Shown: piece by piece, positions 36,973-50,700 of the stretch
Numbering within the stretch: position 1 is the stretch's first letter
Layout: every line of letters begins with the position of its first letter
NCBI RefSeq assembly: GCF_007754155.1
Contig: NZ_CP037423.1
Span: 7,312,938 to 7,376,937 of the forward strand
Source: Stieleria neptunia
GTDB lineage: Bacteria > Planctomycetota > Planctomycetia > Pirellulales > Pirellulaceae
Length of the DNA: 64,000 bases
Direction: 5' to 3'
Program-made: the position numbers and the translations under genes
Notes under the pieces: generated by a model
What the model was told of the DNA's origin: nothing
Database searches by the model: none
Seen by the model: the letters and a program-made list of their open reading frames with translations, nothing else

Positions 36973-38728
36973 TTGACGTTTTTGCTAGCAACCCGTCGGG
37001 GGCTTGGCTGCTGTTTCTGGATCCGGTGTTGACGGTATCTTGGGCGATTCAAGGATGATTTTCCACTCGCCTAGCAAGGATGCCGACGACAATGCAAGGA
37101 CTAGACATGGGGCAAGAGAATGGTGAGCGGATTGAGTCGGCTGAAGAAATGCTCGCGCTCTTTTACGCTCAGTTGGTTCCCAAAGTTACGCTCTGGAAAC
37201 AACGGATCTCAGATCATCCCGAGCAACTCGCAACGCTGGAAAGAACCATCCATGATGCCTTTGCCCGCGGTGCGGACATGGTCGTCGCCGGGCTGATCTC
37301 CGCGACCATGATCGAAAAAGGTTTTGAAAAAGCATGCCAATCGAGTCGGGTCAACTTCTCAAGACCGCTTCAGAAAGGGCGCGAGACTAGGGTCGCCGTT
37401 CGATTGCTCGGCGGCATGCTGTTCTGGGCCACAGCGCTCTACTGTGCCCCTAAGAAAAAGTTGCTTGGTCGAGACGATTCGCCCCGCGTCGGCTTGCATG
37501 TTTCGCTTGCTCAATTCGGGTTCGGCAAAGGCGTCTCGCCCGCGCTGGAGAGTCGCGTGGCACGCCAAGTGGCATTGTGTCCTTCGATCGAAGTGGCTCA
37601 CCGAGAACTGGTTCGCGATGGTATCACACTTGATATCAAGGCGGTCAAACGGATCGCCTATCAATCTGGCGACGGCTTATTGCGCCTACGACGGCATCGG
37701 CTCAAACTGTTTCGGCAGGGCAAGTTGGCGAGCACCGGTGAATTGGCCGGGAAACGAGTGTCGGTGCAAATTGATGGCGGAAGAATGAAAATACGCGGCA
37801 AAATGCTACCTGCATCGACTTCCAATGCGTCAAGCGATGATGTCGCTCAGGGGCAAGCTGACTCGCCCGGACGCTCGGCAAAGAAACCTGCACGCTCGTT
37901 TGAAGCGGACTGGCGGGAGCCTAAACTGATGACGATTTTTGTTCACGACGAGCAGGGGCGGATGGTGAAGGAGCATGAAGCGACGATCGATGGCACCCTG
38001 ACTGGGCCCGACGCGATCGCCGAATTGGTTGCGATGCATCTGCATCGGCTCGGAGCCGCGGAGGCACATAGCGTGACGTTCGTCGCCGATGGCGCCCCCT
38101 GGATTTGGGATCGTATTGATCGCATCATTCAATATGCGGGACTCACGAGCGTCGTCACGCATCAGGTCTTGGACTGCTGCCATGCGGTGCATCACGTTTC
38201 CAAAGCGCTTGCTTCGCTTGGGCTCGACGCAGACGTCCGCCAGGGGCTTTATCGTCAGTACCGAACGCTGCTGCGAAACGGTCAATGGCGGCGAGTGGTT
38301 GATGAGCTCGCCGGCCTAGAACGCGTCGGAAAATCGGCCACAGAACTGGAAACAGAAATCCATTACCTTTGCCGACATGGTGAAGCGGGTCGGTTGAGTT
38401 ACCCTGCCTATCGTCGCAGCGGAATCCCTTGTGGTAGCGGGGCGATCGAAAGCAGCATTCGCCGCGTGATCAATTTGCGTCTAAAGAGCAATGCAATGTT
38501 TTGGAAAAGCGAAAACGCGGAGCAGATGCTTCAAGTTCGCGCTCATCTGATTCCTAATCGTTGGGATGAATCAATCGGCGAGCTGGCCGAATTCCGTCGC
38601 ACCCAGGCAAGCGACAGTTGGCACTGGGAGCCTCGTCCAATGAGCTGCAAAGTTGAAGCCACTGACCAACAACTCCTTTCGGCCGACGATTAACGTGATT
38701 TTTGCGTCAACTAAATGGGAATGCACCC
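36955..38728 (+). mobile_element. ISKra4-like insertion sequence, complete
   Basis: 1,774 bp with perfect 24-bp terminal inverted repeats (36955-36978 and 38705-38728, outer bases GGGTGCATTCCCATTTAG) and an 8-bp target duplication ACCCAGTC. It contains one transposase gene ending 35 bp before the right tip. Excision with one target copy restores L-T-Y-P-V-Y-D-Q in the giant gene. Confidence 0.92.
37080..38693 (+). CDS. ISKra4-like transposase
   Basis: 537 residues from ATG 37080; ATG 37107 (MGQENGER) has a better-spaced AAGGA and is equally possible. Catalytic DDE candidates are VQIDGGRMKIRGK (Asp), VTFVADGAPWIWDRI (Asp) and IPCGSGAIESSIRRVIN (Glu), matching the ISKra4 layout with the VLDCCHAVHHV segment between the last two. 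The frame is full length with no internal lesion, and the element has intact ends, so it is potentially active. Exact group is by motif memory; an ISLre2-like (UPF0236) relationship is the alternative. Confidence 0.85.
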   Translation: MPTTMQGLDMGQENGERIESAEEMLALFYAQLVPKVTLWKQRISDHPEQLATLERTIHDAFARGADMVVAGLISATMIEKGFEKACQSSRVNFSRPLQKGRETRVAVRLLGGMLFWATALYCAPKKKLLGRDDSPRVGLHVSLAQFGFGKGVSPALESRVARQVALCPSIEVAHRELVRDGITLDIKAVKRIAYQSGDGLLRLRRHRLKLFRQGKLASTGELAGKRVSVQIDGGRMKIRGKMLPASTSNASSDDVAQGQADSPGRSAKKPARSFEADWREPKLMTIFVHDEQGRMVKEHEATIDGTLTGPDAIAELVAMHLHRLGAAEAHSVTFVADGAPWIWDRIDRIIQYAGLTSVVTHQVLDCCHAVHHVSKALASLGLDADVRQGLYRQYRTLLRNGQWRRVVDELAGLERVGKSATELETEIHYLCRHGEAGRLSYPAYRRSGIPCGSGAIESSIRRVINLRLKSNAMFWKSENAEQMLQVRAHLIPNRWDESIGELAEFRRTQASDSWHWEPRPMSCKVEATDQQLLSADD

Positions 38729-38736
38729 ACCCAGTC
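38729..38736. repeat. Right 8-bp target duplication of ISKra4-like element
   Basis: ACCCAGTC, matching 36947-36954. Confidence 0.92.
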
Positions 38737-41700
38737 TACGACCAGAATCCGTATCATCCTTACGGCCAAGCAACGGAATTTGCTGTCGTTGCAACGGAAG
38801 ACCATACAGAGATCCAAATCGATCCACCAGCTGATGTAGAGGGTGAAAACTCGGATCCGTACACGATCACACTCCACCGCGGGCAAACGTACCAGTTGCG
38901 TCGGAGAATGGACAACGATGATCTGACCGGAACTCTGATTGCCTCCAATAAACCGATCGCGGTATTCAGCGGAAATGAATGTGCGAATGTTCCAACTACA
39001 TTTGCTGCCTGCGATCACCTTGTCGAGCAACTTCCCCCAACGTCAACTTGGGGATCGTCGTTCTTGTCGATACCGTTCGCCGGTCGCGACGGCGGTGACA
39101 CATTTCGATTCTTAGCTAATGAAGACGATACGTCTGTCACAGTCAATGGAACAATCGTTGCAGCGCTCGACCAAGGCGAATTCTACGAAACGATCATAGA
39201 CGGTCCTGCAGAAATCAGCTCCGACAAGCCAATCCTTGTCGGCCAATACGCCAATGGAGCAGCCTATCACAGCACGACCCAAGGCGATCCCTTTATGGTG
39301 CTGCTGCCGCCGACACAGCAATACTTGACTGAAATCGTAGTCAGCACGCCTACCGAGACGTTCGAAACGAACCATGTCAACATCATTGCCCAGTCTTCAG
39401 CGATCGCCGGCGTCACGATCGATGACGTTGCAGTCGATCCTCTGCTATTCGTCTCGATCGGTGACTCGGGATTTTCCGGGGCGCAAGTCCCAATCACGGT
39501 CGGTGAACATGTCATATCAAGCCAGACGCCCATTTCAGTGACGAGCTATGGAATTGATTTCTATGACTCCTACGGGTATATCGGCGGTCAATCACTTTCT
39601 TCAATCGGTGACATTGAATCAATCACGATCAATCCGCCAACGGAAGTCGCCGGAGTCGACTCGACGCGACATGCGGTCGCCCGCGTTGCGGACGCATTGG
39701 ACAACCCAATGGGCGGAATTCTCGTTCAGTTCGAGGTCGAAGGCGTCAACGCTGCAGCAGGGTTTGCCTATACAGACGAGAACGGTTTCGCGGTCTTCCA
39801 CTACAAAGGAATTAGTGAAGGGACGGATCAAATCTCGGCCGTCGCGGGAACGGAAACCGCCACTGCATCGAAGTCCTGGATTGTCGCGCCCCCGGAAATC
39901 GAAATTTCTTCGCCAACGATCGATTTTGATGCAGTCTCAGGTGACACGGTCTTGATCACCGGCATGGCGACAGCCGGCCTTTCGACAGCACCGATCGCCG
40001 CAGTGTTGGTCAACGGATCGGCCGTCGACGCGTTAGATGAGCTAGGAAACTTCTTTTACGCGGCGCCAATCTATGGCGGGAAAAATCCGTTCGACTTCAC
40101 CGCGATTGATATTTATGGTCAAGAGGCATCGACCTCGGTTACGATCGAAGGCTACTCGTTGGACTACGTCGATTCGCAAATCGACTCGGCCAACAGCGGT
40201 GACTTTGGCGTTCGTTACGCGACGACATCTTGGTCGGAGTCTGAAGACCGCTTATTCGTCGACCTTTCGGTCCAAAACCTGTCGTCCAGTGAGTTCGAAA
40301 CTCCGCTCCTGCTCGGGTTTACGAACTTCTCGTCGAATTTGGTGTCGTTGGACAACTTTGACGGGATCACGCTTGACGGAATTCCCTATCTGGACTTCAG
40401 CAATCACGTTACCGACGAAACTCTCTCTCCGAACGAATGGACTCAGCAGCGAACGGCTGAGTTTTTGGTGCCGAAACGTAATCAATTCACCTACGATCTG
40501 GTCTTGATCGGTGAACCGAATTCGCCGCCAGAATTCAAGTCGGCACCGATCACTGCTACGGTCGCTGGATCTGTTTACGAATACGAATTGCGCGCCGAAG
40601 ACCCCGACGGAGACGATTTAACGTACCGCATCGCCGCCGGGCCAGATGCGATGTCACTGGTGCCAGCGACGGGAACATCCGGCCCGACGCTGGTCTGGAA
40701 TTCATCGGTTTCCGACCTCGGACTTCATAACGTCGTCCTGGAGGTTTCCGATCCCGAAGGTGCGGTCGGCGTGCAGGACTACCAACTGTCGGTGCTGACG
40801 CCGATTGAGGGTCAGGCCCCGTTCTTCCTGACCAATCCGGTGACGTCGGCCGTCATGGATCTGGCGTATCGCTACGACGTGGCGGCCAAGAGCTTGGCTG
40901 GATTGCCGGTGACAATCTCGTTTGATCCCACAATGACCGTTCCCGGTGGAATGCAACTGACACCGACCGGTGACGGCACCGCGGAGATCACATGGACACC
41001 GAATGCGAATGATGTTGCATCGTATCCGATCGTGTTGTTGGCGACCGATACGGCAGGCAACTCAACCGAGCAGCCCTATACGTTGGGAGTTTCATCGGAA
41101 CCCGACAATCGGCCTCCTCTGATTTCCTCCACGGCCCCTGCGACCTACGTTGCCGGTAAAACCAAGCACTATCAGGTTCGCGCGACCGATCCAGATGAAG
41201 GAGACATCCTTCACTACACCATCATTGGCAATGGCGGGTTTTCTGGTGCAGACGAGCCGGCCATTGACCCGGCAACGGGTCTGTTCTCGTGGACGCCGCC
41301 CCTTGGCCTGACGACTGATGCGAGCTTTACGATCGCGGTTGACGATGGCCTTGGTCTTTCCGACGATGAAATGTTCACCCTGGAACCTTCCGGCGACTCC
41401 ACCGCATCGATCTCGGGCATTGTTTTCCGCGACCTTGATGGCGACGGTGTGAAATCGGTGACGGAGGCTGGATTGCCCGGAATTCCAGTGTTTATCGATG
41501 TCAACGGAAACCAGGCTCCCGATGCCGATGAAGTGCAGGTCAGTTCGACGGTCGACGGCAGCTACCAGTTCGACACGCTTCCCGCGGGCGATCACGTCGT
41601 CATGGTCGTTCCCGGGCAGGACGACATCGCGTCGACTTCCGCAGGGGCTTGGCATACCGTGACGCTTGCGGTTGGGCAAACGATCGCGAGTGTTGACTTT

Positions 41701-44700
41701 GCAATCAGCGCTCGCACTTCAAACAATCAAAAACCGGAGATCACCTCGATTGCTCCGGATGTCGCGCCACGATTGGGGCTGTACGAATATGACGTCGTGG
41801 CCAACGATCCGGATGGTGATTCTTTGACGTTCGAACTGCTTCAGTCTCCCGAGGAGATGACGATCGATTCCGAAACCGGAGCGATCCGCTGGACCGCGCC
41901 GATTTCGGCGCCGGATCTTGTTTATGTGACCATCCGAGTAGAGGATGAGCATGGTGGTTTCGACATTCAGCCCTACGACATTGCGATCAATGGCAAGTAC
42001 AACCAACCTCCCGTCATCGAGTCGCCGCCCGTCACTTCGGCAGTGGTCGGCCAGCCCTACATCTATCAGGTAATCGCACAGGACCCAAATCCGGAAGATA
42101 CGCTCACCTATCTGGTGAACTCGCCGTACATGAACGAGATCATCGTCGACTACGAAACGGGTCTCTTGGAGTGGACTCCGACCAAGGCAGAATCGGTACC
42201 GATTTCGATTTGGGTTCGCGACGACGGGATGGGGGCCGATTTCCAAGACTACGTGATCAATGTTTCGGTAAACCCCGACAACACGCCGCCAGAAATTCGC
42301 TCCGAAATCTCCGGACGAGTCGCGATCGGCCGCGAATATCGACACGTGTTGGACGTGTTTGATGCCGAAGGCGACGCGTTGACCTACGGCCTGACCTCAA
42401 CCACGACGGGTTTGTCGGTTTCGCCCGACGGTGTGATCTCCTGGACACCTGCGGCCGACCAAGGCGGTGACCACACTTTCACCGTCACAGTCTCCGACGG
42501 CCATCCCAACGGAACGGTCGACAAGACCTATACGCTGACGGCGATCAACGGATCGGCTAACACGCCGCCGCGGATCCAATCGGCGCACTTTATTGACGCG
42601 GTCGTTGGCGAATTTTATGAACGACACGTGATTGCAATTGACGACGACGGTGACACATTGGCTTATGTGATCGATGGCCAACCGGGCGGCATGCAGATTC
42701 ACCCGGCCACGGGCCGTGCCCACTGGACACCGCTCGCATCACAGGTCGGGACATATACGTTTGACGTGATGGTCGTCGACGCGCTCGGGGCTTCGGATCT
42801 CGAAACGGTGACGATGAATGTCATCAACGTCAATCGACCACCCACTGTGGCCCCAATCCGCGAGGTAACGACACCCGTCTTGGTTCCCTACCGATATGCG
42901 GTCAGCGCCAGCGATCCCGACGGACACCAGCTCACCTTCTCGCTTGGACCCGGTACAACAGCCGACGAACTTGGCGATCTGAACATCGATCCGGACACCG
43001 GAGTGATTGATTGGCTCCCTTTGATGGAGGGCCGGCGCGAGATCGATCTTCGAGTCACGGACGAACTCGGCCTGGAAATCAGGATGCAGTTTGATGTCGA
43101 ATCGCTGCCCGAAGATCACGGTGAGGAACTCTTCAATACGCCTCCCGAATTCACGAGCACACCGCCAAAGCGGATTAAGATCGAAGAACTGTGGTCCTAT
43201 CAAGTCGCGGCCGACGACGACGATGGAGACACAATCACCTACTCGATGACCACGGCGCCTCCCGGCGCGACGTTTGATCCGGTGACGCAGATTATGGAAT
43301 GGACTCCAAGCTCCGCCTACATTCAGCAGCTTGTGCCGTTCCGGTTTGAAGCATCCGACGGCAAACAAACCGCCTTTCAGAACGTCTTGATGGGCGTGAC
43401 CGAGTTCGGGAACTTGGTGCCCGTCATCGACCCGATCGGACCACAGACGATCGTTATTGATTCAACAATGCAATTCCGAGCTGGGGCCAGCGACGGAAAT
43501 GGTGACGTTCTGTACTACTCGCTGGACGACGATTCCATTGATCTCGGGATCGTGGTTGATCACATCGGCCGCATCGCATGGACCCCCACCATCGATCATG
43601 TGGACGATTCGCCGTATTCGGTCACCTTGTCAGTCACCGACACAATCGCAACGTCGACTGAAACCTTTACGATCGACGTCATCACCGACGACACGCCTCC
43701 GACGATCGCGTTGTACACCGATCGCGATCAAGCGCTGATCGATCAAACGATCGCAGTCCAAATTGATGCCGTTGACAATCAAGCCATCGCCGAGACGACA
43801 CTGGTCATCGAATCGTTGGACGACGGCACGACCGTTCAACAGTTGAACATTCCTGTTCCCGTTGACCACCTCGGACGTGCCTCGATCGACACGTCCGTGG
43901 CCTTGACCGGAGTGGTCACGTTGTTGGCGACGACGACCGACACGTCCGGAAACTCCGTTGAGGCACGAAAGGATGTCACGATCCTGAACTTGCAAGACGA
44001 CGGTTACCCCACCGTTCAGCTGACGCAGCCTTCCGGTTCCCTGTCAACTCCGACCGATGTGATCGGTACGGTGACCGACGATACCGGGCTGGTTGACGTT
44101 CTGGTCGAACTCTATCCATCCAACGGCAGCGCAGCGATCACGCTCAGCCACTCGACCGGCGATGTCAACAACCTGGTTCCCGAGATTGTTGCCGACGCGG
44201 TAGCCCGAATCGACACGACCAATCTGGCGAACGATTCCTATACGCTTGTCGTCTCCGCGACCGACGTTGCCAACAATACTTCGACGGCGGATGTCCGAAT
44301 CGAAGTCGACTCGGATCTCAAACTCGGGAACCTAACGATCGCGGTTACGGATCTGACGGTGCCGTTCTTGTCCTCTCCGATCCCGATCATCAGGAGTTAC
44401 GATAGCCTCGGAAACGGCAATCGGGGCTCGGACAAATGGGCAAACGACGAATCGCTTGGGCCGGGATGGCGACTCGGACTTCCCGGCGCGGGTTTGGAAA
44501 TTTTCCACGCCGACACTTCGTTTAGCACGTTCGACGACAGAATCCCATTGCGCTATGGAGACAAGGCCGTTTTCACACACGTTGATGGCACGACAGAAAG
44601 TTGGACTTTCCAGCCGGAACCTGCCAACGCATTGTCGTCATCGCCGCCGATGTCCCACGTCAAATGGGTACCCGATCCGGGGACAACCAGCGCGTTGCTC

Positions 44701-47700
44701 GTACCAGACACTCCCATCTATTACGTTCAGGGGGAATATCTGATCTTCACGCGCCATGGCGAAGCAAGCTATCAAACGTTTAGCCGAGAAACCGAATTCG
44801 TTCAAGTGAGGACCCGAAATGGCACCGTCTATCACCTCAATCCCGATAGCGGAGAAGCGATCTCGGTCGAAGGAACCGATGGAAGTGTTGTCACGATGAG
44901 CGACGACGGGTTCATTGCACAAAACGGTGCAAGTGTCCTGATCAACCGCGACCCCAGTGGTCGCATTGCCGAAATCGTTGACCCGCTCGGGAATTCAATC
45001 AACTACACCTATGACGCCCGTGGACGCCTGGAATCCTTTACGGACCGATCGGGTCGCGTGGAGCACTATGAGTACCATGGCGACACAGAAAAACTGGCCG
45101 GCGTGTTTGATGAAAACGGAAATCGTCTGACAGAATACGAGTTCGATGACGAAGGCGGCCGTCTATCCGTCATCATCGATGCCGAGGGGCGGCGAATTGA
45201 AACTCGCACCGATGAGGAGGCGAAGACCGAAACAATCATTGATGCGTTCGGCAACACGACGATGCACGAATACAACTGGGGCGGATTCCCAGTTCGTACG
45301 GTCGACGCACTCGGTGGCGAAACGATTCGCGACTTCCGTGGTGATGGGGTACTGCTCTCTGAAATAGACCCGCTCGGACGGGGAACGCATTACGAATACG
45401 ATGCGATAGGGAGAAAAACCAGCGAAACCGACCCGCTGGGCAACACGTCCTACTGGACGTACTTTGCCGATGGCAGTGTCCGCACGCACACCAATCCCCT
45501 CGGCCAAACGACCGTCACGACCATGGCGACACGAGAGCTCGGCGGCGTTCCCTATATGCCCTCGCTGCTCGGCAAGCAGATATTGGAGACCCGCACGACG
45601 ATTGATCCCAGCGGGGATGCTGTTACGCTCGAACGAGAGTATCAACAGGGTTACAACGGCCTACAGGAATTCTACCTCACGGCCGCAACCGGTTTTGAAA
45701 CCTACACACGAAGCATTCGCATCGAAGGAGAGGACGAATTCGGAGTATCCAACTTTGTCACTGTCAACTCGACGTACGAACCGATTGCTGACCCTGCATT
45801 TCCGTTAGGAAGGTTGCTAACGCAAACCACTCAGAACGCATTCGGTGAAACGGGCCGGGAAGAAGTCTTTGGCAGGACGACGGTCTATCAACGAGATCCG
45901 GAGAGTCGCGTGACCAACGTTTCCACATTCACAGGGACGACAACTACCGAATACGACGTGTTCGGACGGGTTGTCGCGACAACCGATCATCTGGGGCGTC
46001 GTAGCGAGACCGAATATGATCTCGCAGGCAATGTGCTCGCAGAACTCGTACCCGACTTTACTCCGCTTGATTCGACTGACAACGTTCGATCGTCCAATGT
46101 CTACGACATCGCCGGTCGGCTTTACTCGGACATTGACGTGTACGGTCGCACGACGATCTACGAATACGACGAGCTCGGCCGGATCGAATTTACCGTGCTT
46201 CCCGACAACACGCCCGCGGATGATACGGACAATCCACGACTCGAAAGCCGCTACGATGCCGCCGGCCAATTGACCGCTAGCATCGATCAGTACGGCCGGG
46301 AAACCACCTACACCTACGACCCGGCAGGCCGACAAATCGAATCGGCCTCCCCAAGCGGCGTGGTTCGGCGCACCGTTTACGATGCCGCCGGCCGGCAAAT
46401 CGCCACCAACGTGCAGCAACCCGGTGCGTCGATCGCGACCGGATCGATGCAGTATTACGACGAATCCGGCCGCACCACGCGCACGGAACAGTACGCCGAT
46501 CTGGACATCAACCTTTCGACGGATACCAACGGATTCTCGACGACCGCTGTCAACACGGCGAGTCCTGTGAATTTGATCTCATGGACCGAGTCGGTCTATG
46601 TCAACGGTCTGCAGACCGAGTTTGTTTCTTCCAGTGGTGACCAAACCGACTACGACTACAACGATCGCGGACAACTGGTCGGTCAAACCGATTCCAGCGG
46701 TCTGGGATCGGTGATCACCTACAACTTTGCCGGCAATCAAATCCAGACAATCACCAACACGGTCGATGAGTTTGGAGATGACGTCCAACTGGTTCAGCAA
46801 ACGGTGTATGACGATTTCGGCCGCGAAATCTATTCGTCGGACTCTGCCCCCATTTCCACGCCAGTCGCCGAAATCACGGGCACCGCGACCGTCTACGACA
46901 GCTACGGCCGCGTCGAATCGACCAGCCGTCTGATCGGGCTGGATATCGATATCGACGCGGTAGACGGCTTCGAAGCTTCCAGTCTGGTCGATGCGGGATC
47001 AGTGATCTCGACCAGCACCTTTACCTTTGACGACCTCGGTCGATCGAGTGAAACGGTCGACTCCTTCGGTCAGCGCAGTCAAACGGTCTACGATCAATAT
47101 GGGAATGCCGTTGAATCACGCACCGAATACTTGCCATCGGGCGCGTCGGAAGCCGTTTGGCAGGTTATTCGAACAATCTACGATTCCGAAGGACGTGTGG
47201 AATACCAAACCGACGCCTTCCTGTTGCCGATCGGAACGGCACTTGGGGACAACGGCGCGTCCACTCCCTCGGCCCCGGCAACCAAGTATGTCTATGACGA
47301 CTTCGGGCGACAGATCGCTGTGGAACGACATCGATCTGTTGAGCTTCAACCCTCTGCCGGCCTTTCCGGAGACGTTCATCCGGGTTTTGTCGTCACCGAT
47401 CCCGGCGAACTCCTCTCGGCCTCCGAAACGCTTTACGATTCCCAAGGCCGAGTCGCGCGAACAATCACCGGCCGGGTTCCGACAACCGCGCTCTCCGCCG
47501 ACGAACTCGCAGTGCTCACGTTGCCAGCTGAATTTGATTTGCATCTGGGTAACCCAGATTCCTACGCAGCGATCGGACTGACGCCAGGCACGATTCGGGA
47601 CACTCTGTACGATTCCGCGGGGCGTTTGTCGGCTTCGCTCGAACACCCTCTGGCTGCGGCGGTGGTCGGACTCGATGCGCGCTTCGGCACGGACACGCTC

Positions 47701-50700
47701 GTCCGGCTCAGAACAGAGTCTCAATACGACGAACTTGGTCGCCTCCAACTGCAAAGATCGGGGCTTGTCCAGGTGATCACCGACACGGGAACTCTCACGG
47801 CGGTCGAAGACGATCAGTCGGTCGATAGGGTTTCCCACCGTGATGTCCAAGGGAATCTTGTCCGGACCGACTATGTGACCGGCGGGACAATCCACTATGA
47901 CAGCCTTACCGATACGACCTCGCGTTCCTCGGGAACGGTGGATTCATTTGTCACCAGTCGTTTTGACGATCAAAACCGATTGGTCGCCGAAATGCAGCAG
48001 ACTTCTGGGGCAACGACTGCAACTTGGTCGGATGTTGAAGAATCGTACGTTGACGGATCAGGAAATCTGATTCCGACGAAGCTCTATCGATACAACGACC
48101 GGGACCAGCTGACATCCGTTGAACTGCCTGCGGTTCCCGATCCCCTGTCGGCCGATCAACTCGTCAGACCGAAATACCAATACGCCTACGACGAGCTTGG
48201 TCAACAGGCAACGATCATCGATCCGCTCCTTCGCGAGACACGGTTCACCTACGATTCCGGCGGACAACAGGTGTCACGAACCTTGCCGATCGGCTTTGGA
48301 ACAGACGGTGCGATTGCCGACCAGATCGAATTGGATTCCTGGATTCAGGATCTCGGATCAGGTTCCGCGGCCTTTACCGAGACGATGACTTATGACGACC
48401 ATGGTCGTCAGGCCACGCATGTCTCGTTTGAAGGTGTGGTGACGGAAAACGTCTACGAACCGGCGACGGGACGACTCAGCGAGCGGCGGTATTTTGAGTC
48501 CGTCGCCGCCTACGATAACGGCATCGGCACGGCCGACGAGACTTGGCGATACGGCTACGACGGCCTGGGACACCGAACTCAGGCAACCAAGCTGGATTCG
48601 GCGGGCAACGTCCTGCGTTCGGAAACGACGGCCTACGACGATCTCGGCCGCGTGTTCGCTGAAGTCTCCGAAGAAGGCGTTTTGCACTATCGGTACGATC
48701 CGTTGGGCCGCATGACGGCGACGGAAATTCACCCCGTCGGCACGGCAGTTTCGGCACTTCCGGGCGCAACACCTGAGCGAAGCACGGCGTATACCTACGA
48801 TGCCCTGGGCCGTCTGGACACGGTCACCGAGTCCGCAAACTCCGTCGAGCAACACGAAACCGACTACGCCTATGACCTCCAAGGTAGAGTCGCCGACCAC
48901 TCCGTGGTCGATGCGTCAACTGGCAACCTCATCACGACGGATTACGACTACGACGCCCTCGGCCGCCTGGACACCCAAACGGACACCGACCAATCGGGCA
49001 ACACGCTGGCCGAATACGACTACGACGTCCGCGCCGACGGCAAACGAACCAAACTCACCGAGCGTTTCGCCGTCGACCACGATAACGATCCGCAAACGGC
49101 TCTGGTCCTCTCTGATCCAACCACTTACGACTGGACCTACGACGACGTTGGCAGACTCACCGACGAAGTCATCGACCACTGGGACGACACGCTCGACCAG
49201 ACCGAGAGTTTCACTTACGACCTCACCGGCAACCGCGTCAGCTTGGAACGTGACCACGGAAACGACGGCGTCGACCAGGCCATCACCTACAACTTCGACG
49301 CCAATGACCGACTCATTGATGAAGTCCTCGATGACTTGGTCGATGACAACAATGACACCACGACGACGTACACCTACGATCACACGCAGAACACGTCCAA
49401 GACGGTCGCCTCCACCTCGACACTCGTCACTCGCAGCTCGCAACTCTTCTCCTACAACCTGCAAGGCCGCATGAACGCGGTCGTCAACGAAGGTTACGAC
49501 GCGGCGGGTGTGTTGAACTCCCGCGAACGTGCCAGTTACGAGTACGACAGCAAGTCCTACCGCGTCTCGCTCACTTCCGAAAATGGAACAACACTGTCTG
49601 CCGACCTCGCTGCTGAGGTCTGGAGCCTGACGTCTGAAGCCTCCTTCTTGGCCGACCACCACAACCACGCCGATTACACACAGACGATTCGCGAAACGAC
49701 CTACGACGACCAGGGCGCGGTGGTCAAGCAGGTCGACTTCACGTTCGGCAGTGATGAAATCGCTCAGACCGTCACCGAGGGCGGCACAACTGAGACGCAT
49801 GTGTTCGGTCACGACGGCCATGGCAGCGTTCGCGTGCTGTACGCCCTCGCTGGCACCGCTGAGTCAATCGCCCAAGTCTTCACCTTCGCCGCATATGGCG
49901 AGATGCTCGCCGTGCACGGCGCTGACGGCGTCTCAGTGCCCGTGTTGCAGCGATTGAGCAGCCTTGGCTACTCCGGCGAGCACTTCGATGCCAAAGCTCA
50001 GCAGCAGTACCTCAGGGCGCGGTTCTACGACCCGGTGAGTGGAAGGTTCAATCGGCTGGACCCGTTCTCGGGTTGGCTGGAAGACCCGCAGTCGCTGCAC
50101 AAGTACGCCTATGTGCATGGGGATCCGATACAGGGACTTGATCCGACTGGAGAGTTTTTCGCTGCCGCAATCGGTAGTGTGGTTTCGACCTTAGGAAATT
50201 TGATCAGAAACAACAAAACGGCTGCAGTTGGAGTCGTTGCTATTGATCGGACCGCAACACTAGCGGACGCGGTGACCGCAGCGTCGCTGCTTGCTATTGG
50301 ATCGTCAGTCCCTTTTCCACTATTGGCTGGACTACTTGTGTCTTTGATTCCTGGTGCGGGAATTGCGAAAATTCTGGGAAAGAGCTTCGACGTGCTCGGA
50401 ACTACCGGGAGGTTAGTGATCGGCTCGGGAGGCGATCTCGCAACGGTTCTGGCTCAAGGTGGAAAAGGAAGACTAGATGACGCAGGAGAACTACTTTCTA
50501 CCTATATTCAAAAACTTGATGACTACGTTCCAGATGAAAAACTTGTGCAGCTTGGTGGGGAACTCGGCACAGTAAAAACGGCGCAGAAGCTGGGACTTGA
50601 ACCGTTGGATGATTTTATTGTTCGATATCGTGGGATCGATGGCCTCTACAAGAACGGCGACAAGTTTGTGATTGCAGAAGCCAAGGGTTTCAGTAAGGGA

